A stretch of DNA of 7,153 bases from assembly GCA_016871135.1 (NCBI GenBank), contig VFZQ01000270.1, positions 1 through 7,153 of the forward strand, read 5' to 3'. The notes under the pieces are model-generated. The model was given only the letters and a program-made list of their open reading frames with translations, had not been told where the DNA came from and did no database searches. This document shows positions 1 through 5,560 of the stretch, in pieces. A program made the position numbers and the translations under genes. How positions within the stretch are numbered: the first letter of the stretch is position 1; the number at the start of each line of letters is the position of its first letter. This DNA comes from Acidobacteriota bacterium (GTDB lineage Bacteria > Acidobacteriota > Terriglobia > Bryobacterales > Bryobacteraceae).

Positions 1-225
1 CGGGTCGTCAAGGACGGGGCGATCGTCTATGCCGCGCAACCCGGCGGACGGCCTGCGACTGATTTTAAGCTCACCTCTTCAACGGATAACGAAGCTGTCT
101 TCGAGAATCCTTCGCACGATTTTCCGAAGCTCATCCGCTACAAACGCGTCGGCGATAATTTGACCGCGTCCATCGAAGGCAACGGCAAGAGGATCGAATT
201 TCAGTTCAAGCGATCAACGCCGTGA
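1..225 (+). CDS. DUF6265-type protein, C-terminal part only
   Basis: The reading frame is open from the first base of the window and stops with TGA at 223-225, giving 74 residues. The start lies outside the window. Visible features are a VVKDGAIVYAAQ strand, then KLTSS, then the motif FENPSHDFPKLIRY at visible residues 34-47, and an IEGNGKR beta-hairpin near the end. The FENP.HDFP..I.Y pattern is the signature I associate with DUF6265, a small exported beta-barrel-like family often found in Bacteroidota and Acidobacteriota. Its biochemical role is unknown to me. The last 12 bases overlap the 3' end of the oppositely oriented SGNH gene, so no terminator can sit between the two. The family call rests on this one motif and the truncated length. 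The coding call itself is strong, because the codons are typical of the neighbours. Confidence 0.75.
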   Translation, partial: RVVKDGAIVYAAQPGGRPATDFKLTSSTDNEAVFENPSHDFPKLIRYKRVGDNLTASIEGNGKRIEFQFKRSTP

Positions 226-903
226 GAGCGCTTCCGCGATGGCTTTTTCGGCGAGCGGTTTCATGACAGCGTAGCCCGCGGCGTTGGGCCGCAGACCGTC
301 GTTGGTCCATGCCTTCGCCGTGCGCAGCGCGCCGTAGAAGTCCAAGAACGTATGCCCGTTCTTGGTGCAGTATTCCCGCATCCAACCGTTGAAGCCGATG
401 AGCTTGCCCGCCGGCGTGCGTTCGGTCCAGATCTTGCCGAACGAATCGTTCAAAGGCAGCGTCGACGCCAACACAACTTTGATACCGTGCAGCTTCGCCA
501 GTTCAACCATCGTCATGATGTTGTCCGCGATCATGCCTTCGGTCGATGGCCCGGCGAAGCCCGCGAAGTCGTTGAAGCCCGCTTGAATGATAACCACGGC
601 CGGCTTCAGCGCGATCACATCCTGCCGGAAGCGCACCAGCATTTGCGGACTCGTCTGTTTTGAAATGCCGCGATTCAGATACGGCTTGCCAGCGAAGAAC
701 TCTTCGCCCCAGTTGTCGAAGACATCATCGCCCAAGAAGACGACGCGGTTCTCGCCGGGCTTGGGCGGTTTCAGTTCGGCGTTGTCGCTGCCGTAGCGCA
801 CGAGCCCGCCCCAGTCGGTCAGCAAACGCACGTGCGCGGCGAGTTCCTCTTCGACGGTTTGGCCGTAGGCGGAAATCGCAAGCAGCGCGATGGCGAGCTT
901 CAT
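214..903 (-). CDS. Exported SGNH/GDSL-hydrolase-like protein, probable pseudoenzyme
   Basis: This 229-residue protein begins with a short Sec-type signal (MKLAIALLAISAYGQ). The SGNH fold is recognisable from its sequence blocks. Block I is VVFLGDDVFDNW (54-65), block II is NRGISKQT (77-84), block III is AGFNDF (108-113), and block V is NDGLRPNAAGY (201-211). Active family members carry GDS, G.SG.T, G.ND and D..HPN. Here the nucleophile Ser is Asp60, the block II oxyanion Gly is Lys82 and the catalytic His is Arg205. Asn111 and Asp202 are kept. Esterase activity by the normal mechanism is therefore unlikely. The rest (LVRFRQDVI, LKPAVVII, VVLASTLPL) is well preserved, so I infer a folded binding protein rather than decay. 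The start overlaps the stop of the upstream propeller gene as TAATG and has no ribosome binding site of its own, which points to translational coupling. Length is normal for a single-domain family member. Confidence 0.9.
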   Translation of the reverse strand: MKLAIALLAISAYGQTVEEELAAHVRLLTDWGGLVRYGSDNAELKPPKPGENRVVFLGDDVFDNWGEEFFAGKPYLNRGISKQTSPQMLVRFRQDVIALKPAVVIIQAGFNDFAGFAGPSTEGMIADNIMTMVELAKLHGIKVVLASTLPLNDSFGKIWTERTPAGKLIGFNGWMREYCTKNGHTFLDFYGALRTAKAWTNDGLRPNAAGYAVMKPLAEKAIAEALSRR

Positions 904-2441
904 TACTTACGGATGCCGAAGCAGTACAGCGTGCCGTCGAAGGTGTTGATGTAGACGCGTCCATTGGCGACGGCCAATCCGCTCCAGTGGTTGAACGTCT
1001 CGATCTGATTGCCGGAGTTATAAAGCTCCTTGCCGGTCTGCGCGTCGAGGACATACAACACGGCACGCGTCGAGAGCGGGATGCGGCGTTCGGCGCGGAA
1101 GTCGAGGCCCACGTCGGCGTAGGCTTGCGACGTGTTCTCGCCGCTGCCGTAGGCAAAGACAAGTCCGTTGGCGATGACCGGCGGCTCGGCCTGGTCCATA
1201 TCGCGCGAGATCCAAGCCGGATCGAGCACGACTTTCCCGTTGCGCGTGGCGACCTTGAAAGCCGCGATCGCGCCCTTCTTCACCACGCCGTTTTCAATCG
1301 GCGCCTTGTACTTCGAGTGCTTCGGTCCCCAGAAGGGCGTGAGCACCCATTGCGTGCCTTTGGAATCTTTCCAGTTGGCGAGCGAGCCCCAGATGCCGGC
1401 TTCGGCGAAGTCGACGATTTCGTTGCAGATGAGAGGCGTGCGGTAGACCGGCGTGCGGTGATCGTCGCCGCCGATCGACTCGGTATCCATGAGGTACATG
1501 CGGCATTCTTTCGAGGCGTCGACGGCGTATTCCTTGCCTTGATACTCGAAGATCGTCGGCGTCACCTGCATGTCGAGATCGCGCTTGCGGAGCCACTCGG
1601 CGTTGGAGGGACCGTAGTAGTCGACCAATTCCAGAGCCTTCGTTTGCGCGTTCTGTTTCACGCCGATGATGCCGTTCCCGTAGAGACCGTTTTCCGGATC
1701 CCAAACGCCATCGCCGGTTCCGGTGTACAGAACGCCACTCTTGCTGATGGCGGGACCGGAGCGTCCCCACATGCCGCCGCCGGCGGGTCCCCAACTACCT
1801 ACTTTGTTGGTGGCGAGATCGTAGGAGTAAACCGTGTTCGGGTTGCCGCCGCAGCCTTGCGCGGAGTGGGTGTAGACGACGTTTTCCCGAAGGCTCAGCG
1901 CGTAGGGCTTGCCGTTGGGAGGCATGAATTTCGCGGGCGGAGCGATCGGCTCGCCGTCGCCGGCGTTCAGCTTCCAGAGCCGGCCGTCCCACGAGGCGGC
2001 GTAGATGATGTATTTGCCGGGGCCGTCGCCAGGGCCGATGGTGACGTTGGCGGTCATGCCGCCGGGGCACAACACGCTCGGTCCGCGACCGCCTGGTGCG
2101 TCCTGAAACGTCGACTCGAACTGGCGCTTCCAAACGAGTTCGCCGGTGGCGACGTCGATCGCGTACACGTTGTCGGAGACGCCCGCTTGAATCACCACCT
2201 GCTTCGGACCGTTCTTGGTCTGCACGTTGCCGATCACCAGCGGCGGCAGCAGGTTATGCATCGCGCGCGCCTTGTTGTCGAGCTTGATGCGCCACAGCAG
2301 CTTGATGTCCTTCGCGTTGGCGGCGTTGATGATCTTTTCATCCTTTTGCCAGTTCGTGCGCGGGATATCGCCGCCGTCGGTGAGCCAATCGGCGCCGGAC
2401 ACAAACATCGAAACGAGGAGGAGTGAGGTGAGGAAACGCAT
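903..2441 (-). CDS. Exported PQQ-like beta-propeller (quinoprotein-like) protein, paralogue A
   Basis: The protein has 512 residues with a Sec signal at 1-17 (MRFLTSLLLVSMFVSGA), so it is probably periplasmic. Propeller blade motifs of the PQQ-repeat type are YAIDVATGELVW (93-104), YSYDLATNKVGSW (205-217), YVLDAQTGKELY (463-474) and DGTLYCFG (502-509). Quinoprotein-like propellers include alcohol dehydrogenases that use PQQ, and also non-catalytic scaffolds such as BamB. I see no adjacent Cys-Cys pair of the kind found in classical PQQ alcohol dehydrogenases, so a redox role is unproven. Cys125 (in CPGGMT) and Cys197 (in GCGG) are shared with the divergent paralogue. The ATG at 2441 is the first possible start after an in-frame TAA, which fixes the N-terminus although no Shine-Dalgarno sequence is visible. 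It is the first gene of a leftward two-gene unit with the SGNH-like gene. Confidence 0.9.
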   Translation of the reverse strand: MRFLTSLLLVSMFVSGADWLTDGGDIPRTNWQKDEKIINAANAKDIKLLWRIKLDNKARAMHNLLPPLVIGNVQTKNGPKQVVIQAGVSDNVYAIDVATGELVWKRQFESTFQDAPGGRGPSVLCPGGMTANVTIGPGDGPGKYIIYAASWDGRLWKLNAGDGEPIAPPAKFMPPNGKPYALSLRENVVYTHSAQGCGGNPNTVYSYDLATNKVGSWGPAGGGMWGRSGPAISKSGVLYTGTGDGVWDPENGLYGNGIIGVKQNAQTKALELVDYYGPSNAEWLRKRDLDMQVTPTIFEYQGKEYAVDASKECRMYLMDTESIGGDDHRTPVYRTPLICNEIVDFAEAGIWGSLANWKDSKGTQWVLTPFWGPKHSKYKAPIENGVVKKGAIAAFKVATRNGKVVLDPAWISRDMDQAEPPVIANGLVFAYGSGENTSQAYADVGLDFRAERRIPLSTRAVLYVLDAQTGKELYNSGNQIETFNHWSGLAVANGRVYINTFDGTLYCFGIRK

Positions 2442-2458
2442 GGCGATACGAAGCCATT

Positions 2459-2464
2459 ACTATA
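2459..2464 (-). promoter_or_regulatory. Possible -10 box (TATAGT) for propeller A operon
   Basis: Read on the minus strand, TATAGT matches five of six bases of the TATAAT consensus and ends 17 bases before the ATG. No convincing -35 box is present at the right distance. The leader would be only about 10 bases, which fits the absence of a Shine-Dalgarno sequence. This is inference from sequence alone. Confidence 0.35.
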
Positions 2465-2494
2465 CAGCATTTCGAGTTCTCCGCGCGTTCGGGA

Positions 2495-2500
2495 TATGAT
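2495..2500 (+). promoter_or_regulatory. Possible -10 box (TATGAT) for propeller B
   Basis: TATGAT matches five of six consensus bases. The -35 region is weak (TTCGAG at 2471-2476 with an 18-bp spacer). Transcription would begin near 2507, giving a leader of about 30 bases that includes the Shine-Dalgarno sequence at 2523-2528. This arrangement supports translation from 2538 rather than from the ATG at 2496, which lies inside this box. The 8-bp palindrome GAATATTC at 2502-2509 sits at the expected start site and could be an operator half or chance. Confidence 0.4.
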
Positions 2501-2522
2501 CGAATATTCTGGTTTCCCAGTG

Positions 2523-2528
2523 AAGGAG
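2523..2528 (+). promoter_or_regulatory. Ribosome binding site deciding the start of propeller B
   Basis: AAGGAG lies nine bases before the ATG at 2538. It picks this ATG over the in-frame one at 2496, which would add 14 residues in front of an otherwise good signal peptide. AGGA at 2524-2527 can pair with TCCT at 2531-2534, which might mildly mask the site. Confidence 0.75.
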
Positions 2529-2537
2529 CTTCCTCGG

Positions 2538-4010
2538 ATGAGAATTGCAGTTCTGATGATCGCCGCCGCCAGCGTGTACGCGCAGCGCGGAGGCAACGAT
2601 TGGATGACGATCGGCTTCGATGCGCAGCGGAGCTATTGGCTGCGCAACGATGCGAAGATATCGCCCGAGTCGCTGGCTAAGCCTGGTTTCGCGATGGAGT
2701 GGAAGTACAAGATCAAGAACGCGCCGCGGCAGATGCATGCGATAACGTCGCCGGCGCTGCTGGACTTTTTCATTGGCCACAAGGGCTTCCGCACGTTGGG
2801 ATATTTCGGCGGCAGTTCGAACTCGGTGACCGGCCTCGACACCGACATCGCGCGTCTGGAATGGGAACGCCAACTGGCGCCCGCACCGACGGGGCCGGGG
2901 ACAGCCGCCTGCCCCGGCGGCATGACAACTCCGGTGACACGGCCAACGGGTCTTGGCTACGCGCCGCTGCCGCCGGCTGGACGGCCGCGCGGTACGCAGC
3001 CTGTCGGAACGGTGGGACTGCCGGGCGAAGGCGCTGTGACAATTCGCCGAACTCCGCCGCCCCCGCCTCCTCCGCCGGCCAAACCGGGCGCCGCTCCGGC
3101 TTTTAGTCCGTTCTCGCCGCGCATCCAGTGGGTCAACGCGATCACCGGCGACGGCAAGTTTCATTCGATGTATGTGTCGAACGGCGAGACGCCGAGTCCG
3201 GCGGTCGATTTTCTGCCCGCGGGTGCGTTTGCGAAGGGTTTGGCCGTGTTCAACGGCGTTGCATACGTTGCGACTTCGAACGGCTGCAACGGCGTGGCGA
3301 ATGGGATGTGGGCGCTCGATATCACGTCCAAGAACGTCACGAGTTGGAAAGCGTCGGCGAACGTGATCGGCACGACCGGTTTCGCGACGGGCCCCGATGG
3401 GACGATGTATGTCGCCGATGGCGCTTCTGTCGTCGCGCTTGAACCTGCGACGCTGAAGGTGAAGGAGACCTACAAGGGCGACAAGGCGTTTTCGACCTCT
3501 CCTGTCGTTTTCGAATTCAAAGGCAAGGACTACGTCGCGGCGGCAACGGAAGACGGCAAGCTCGTCGTGTTGCAGGGCGGAAAGCCGGCGGCGTCTTTGA
3601 ACGTGGCAGGCGTGACCGGGGCGTTGGCGGCATGGCGAGAGCGGAGCGGACAGCACTGGATTCTGGCGCCCGCGGCCAAGGCGATCGTCGCGATTCAAGT
3701 TGTCGAAGAAGGCGCGGGCATCGCGCTGAAGCAAGGCTGGACGTCGCGCGAACTTGTGGCGCCGATCACGCCCGCGATCGTGAATGGCGTGGTGTTCGCG
3801 GTGTCGACGGGACAGGGACCGACGATCAAGCAGTCCAAGCCGGCGGTGTTATACGCGCTCGACGGCGCGACCGGCAAGGAGCTTTGGTCAAGCGGTACGA
3901 CGATTACGTCGTTTGTGACGACCGGCGGTTTGGCCGCCGGCGGTAGCCGCGTGTATGTGTCCGGCTACGATGGCACACAATACGCGTTCGGTTTCCCGAT
4001 CGAACACTAA
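2538..4010 (+). CDS. Exported PQQ-like beta-propeller protein with proline-rich insert, paralogue B
   Basis: From the ATG at 2538 the protein has 490 residues with a Sec signal (MRIAVLMIAAASVYAQ). Blade motifs are TGLDTDIARLEW (98-109), MWALDITSKNVTSW (257-270), LYALDGATGKELW (438-450) and YDGTQYAFG (477-485). It is a paralogue of the divergent propeller. Shared segments include CPGGMT (Cys125 in both), a G-C-x-G element (Cys250 here, Cys197 there), SPVVFEFKGKDY against TPTIFEYQGKEY, and VLYALDGATGKEL against VLYVLDAQTGKEL. Between the two shared cysteines it has 53 extra residues, rich in Pro, Gly and Arg, with a run of eight prolines at 173-180. This is likely a flexible surface loop. There is no Cys-Cys pair, so PQQ binding and catalysis are uncertain, and a structural or binding propeller is equally possible. 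The TAA stop lies 40 bp before the PhoX-like gene, so the two may share a transcript. Confidence 0.9.
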   Translation: MRIAVLMIAAASVYAQRGGNDWMTIGFDAQRSYWLRNDAKISPESLAKPGFAMEWKYKIKNAPRQMHAITSPALLDFFIGHKGFRTLGYFGGSSNSVTGLDTDIARLEWERQLAPAPTGPGTAACPGGMTTPVTRPTGLGYAPLPPAGRPRGTQPVGTVGLPGEGAVTIRRTPPPPPPPPAKPGAAPAFSPFSPRIQWVNAITGDGKFHSMYVSNGETPSPAVDFLPAGAFAKGLAVFNGVAYVATSNGCNGVANGMWALDITSKNVTSWKASANVIGTTGFATGPDGTMYVADGASVVALEPATLKVKETYKGDKAFSTSPVVFEFKGKDYVAAATEDGKLVVLQGGKPAASLNVAGVTGALAAWRERSGQHWILAPAAKAIVAIQVVEEGAGIALKQGWTSRELVAPITPAIVNGVVFAVSTGQGPTIKQSKPAVLYALDGATGKELWSSGTTITSFVTTGGLAAGGSRVYVSGYDGTQYAFGFPIEH

Positions 4011-4039
4011 TTACAATTCGGTTAAGAATCTGTTAAGAT
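4011..4039 (+). promoter_or_regulatory. Weak candidate promoter for the PhoX-like gene
   Basis: TTACAA (4011-4016) and TAAGAT (4034-4039) are separated by exactly 17 bp. They match three and four of six consensus bases. Transcription would begin around 4046, only a few bases before the ATG at 4051. That fits the lack of a Shine-Dalgarno sequence, but the matches are weak and readthrough from the propeller gene is equally possible. Confidence 0.25.
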
Positions 4040-4058
4040 GCCATCTCATCATGGCATC
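4037..4058 (+). repeat. Inverted repeat spanning the PhoX start codon
   Basis: GATGCCAT (4037-4044) and ATGGCATC (4051-4058) are perfect 8-base inverted repeats around a 6-base loop (CTCATC). In RNA the start codon AUG would sit inside the stem. It could dampen translation or act as a DNA-level operator, but an 8-bp match by chance cannot be ruled out. Confidence 0.5.
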
Positions 4059-5544
4059 CAACAAGCGGTTCTCCCGTCGCGGCTTTCTTTCCAGCCCGGC
4101 CGCTGTCACAGGCGGATTGTTCGCGGGCTTGGCTGAAAACGTCTCGGCGGTCAGCCGGCGCAATTCGATGTTTGTGGAAGGCTACGGGCCTTTGAAGCCG
4201 GCGGGCGATGAGTTGTCGCTGCCGCCTGGCTTCAGCTACACGACCGTTAGCTATGAGGATGAAATGATGGCCGATGGCTTTCCTGTGCCTTCGGCGATGG
4301 ATGGCATGGGGACTTTCGCGCTGCCCAATGGCAACATTCTGCTGATTCGAAATCACGAGAACGCGGAGTCTGGAAACCGTTTCCTGCCGCGGCCGGCGGT
4401 TACGACATCGACCACGGCCGGGATGCTGGTGCCGATGTTGAACACTCACTACGGCCCGCGGCAGTTTGCCTATGACACGGCGGCGGGTGGCGGGACGACG
4501 TCGATCGAAGTCGATCCGCGGACTCGGCGGCGAGTGCGCGAGCATTGGAGCCTGGTCGGCACGCTGCGCAACTGCGCGGGCGGAGCGATGCCTTGGGGCA
4601 GTTGGATCTCGTGTGAAGAGACGCTGGAACTTCGCGCGGCGGGCGGCTATCAACAGGACCACGGCTACTGCTACGAGGTGCCGATCACAACCACGCCGGG
4701 CAATCCCGTGCAGCCGGTTCCGCTCAAAGCGATGGGTCTGTTCGCGCACGAAGCCGTCATCGCCGACCCGCAGACCGGAATCATCTATGAAACAGAAGAC
4801 CAAGGAGATGTTTCGGGCTTCTACCGCTTCCTTCCAACCGTGAAGCCCACCAAGCCGGGCGATCTGGCCGCCAACGGCGGGCGGCTGGAGATGATGAAGG
4901 TCGATCTGGCGAACAACTATTTGACAGCGCTGAATCAAAAGGCCGGCGTGGCTTTGCCTGTGAGCTGGGTGCCGGTCCCGAATCCAGATCCGCGGCCCGT
5001 CTCGGTGTCAGTGTTGGGTAACACGGCGTCGGCGGTGTTCAAGCAGGGTTTTGACGCAGGCGGCGCGATCTTCCGCCGGCTGGAAGGCATTTGGGATTAC
5101 GAAGGCAAGATCTATTTCACTTCGACCAACGGCGGAGAAGTGGGCCTTGGGCAGATATGGGTTCACGATCCAGTCGCTTCGACAATCACTCTGTTGTTCG
5201 AAACGCCCAACCAGCACGTCCTCGACTTCCCCGACAACATCTGCATGAGTCCGCGAGGCGGCATGGTGGTTTGCGAAGACGGAGGGGGCGGACAGCGGCT
5301 GATGGGGATTACGCGGAAGGGCGAGATTTTTGAGTTCGCCAAGAACATCTTCAATTCCATCGAAATGGCTGGCGCGTGTTTCAGCCCCGACGGACAAACG
5401 CTGTTCGTAAATATCTATGGCCGGTCGACATTGCGGACATCAACGCCGTGGGGAAGTCCGGTCGCGCACCCGATCGGTTCCGAGGTCGGCGAAAAGGCGC
5501 TCACTCTCGCGATCTGGGGGCCATGGGGCAGCGGGCCGCTGTAG
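4051..5544 (+). CDS. Tat-exported PhoX/DUF839-family protein (putative metal-dependent phosphatase)
   Basis: The protein has 497 residues from the ATG at 4051. The reading frame stays open back to 3955 inside the upstream gene, but only the 4051 start puts a twin-arginine signal (FSRRGFLSS, 7-15) at the N-terminus. Family motifs appear in order: LIRNHE (98-103), NCAGGAMPWGSWISCEET (174-191), FAHEAV (231-236), YETEDQGDVSGFYRF (246-260), FPDNICMS (393-400), VCEDG (407-411) and GACFSPDGQTLFVN (441-454). PhoX enzymes are extracytoplasmic phosphomonoesterases with an iron-calcium centre, and the conserved Cys (here Cys175), Glu and Asp residues of these motifs serve as ligands. Tat export fits loading of metals in the cytoplasm. 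The protein looks complete and intact. Phosphatase activity is inferred, since many DUF839 proteins are uncharacterised. The gene is followed after 16 bp by the TIM-barrel gene, a likely operon partner. Confidence 0.9.
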   Translation: MASNKRFSRRGFLSSPAAVTGGLFAGLAENVSAVSRRNSMFVEGYGPLKPAGDELSLPPGFSYTTVSYEDEMMADGFPVPSAMDGMGTFALPNGNILLIRNHENAESGNRFLPRPAVTTSTTAGMLVPMLNTHYGPRQFAYDTAAGGGTTSIEVDPRTRRRVREHWSLVGTLRNCAGGAMPWGSWISCEETLELRAAGGYQQDHGYCYEVPITTTPGNPVQPVPLKAMGLFAHEAVIADPQTGIIYETEDQGDVSGFYRFLPTVKPTKPGDLAANGGRLEMMKVDLANNYLTALNQKAGVALPVSWVPVPNPDPRPVSVSVLGNTASAVFKQGFDAGGAIFRRLEGIWDYEGKIYFTSTNGGEVGLGQIWVHDPVASTITLLFETPNQHVLDFPDNICMSPRGGMVVCEDGGGGQRLMGITRKGEIFEFAKNIFNSIEMAGACFSPDGQTLFVNIYGRSTLRTSTPWGSPVAHPIGSEVGEKALTLAIWGPWGSGPL

Positions 5545-5548
5545 GCAG

Positions 5549-5554
5549 TACAAT
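5549..5554 (+). promoter_or_regulatory. Possible -10 box (TACAAT) just before the TIM-barrel gene
   Basis: TACAAT matches five of six consensus bases and ends six bases before the ATG at 5561. That spacing is typical of leaderless transcripts. No -35 box is visible and no Shine-Dalgarno sequence precedes the gene. It would give the isomerase-like gene its own transcript in addition to readthrough from the PhoX-like gene. Confidence 0.3.
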
Positions 5555-5560
5555 AACCAC

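Noticed and set aside
660..2426. A 588-codon open frame antisense to propeller A
   Set aside because: Its codons are in exact register with those of the minus-strand gene, so it stays open simply because the real gene avoids TTA, CTA and TCA. The product is Arg-, Asp- and His-rich without a signal or domain. The minus-strand reading has family motifs.
2496..2537. Longer start of propeller B at 2496
   Set aside because: The extra 14 residues precede a good signal peptide, the ATG lies in a likely -10 box, and the ribosome binding site at 2523-2528 serves the ATG at 2538.
3049..3080. C/G-rich run at the octaproline codons as a possible repeat element or frameshift hot spot
   Set aside because: The reading frame continues cleanly through it with paralogue-matching sequence on both sides, so it is ordinary coding sequence for a proline run.
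2460..3734. A 424-codon open frame antisense to propeller B
   Set aside because: It has the same register artefact and the same Arg-rich composition. The opposite strand has a signal peptide, a ribosome binding site and propeller motifs.
3955..4050. Longer start of the PhoX-like gene inside propeller B
   Set aside because: It would overlap the upstream gene by 56 bp and put 32 unrelated residues before a textbook Tat signal.
4033..4938. A 301-codon open frame antisense to the PhoX-like gene
   Set aside because: It is in codon register with the real gene and its composition is that of a shadow frame. No start signal or domain is visible.
5417..5560. Longer start of the TIM-barrel gene inside the PhoX-like gene
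   Set aside because: The added 48 residues are Arg- and Ser-rich shadow sequence, and the ATG at 5561 begins a Tat-like signal.
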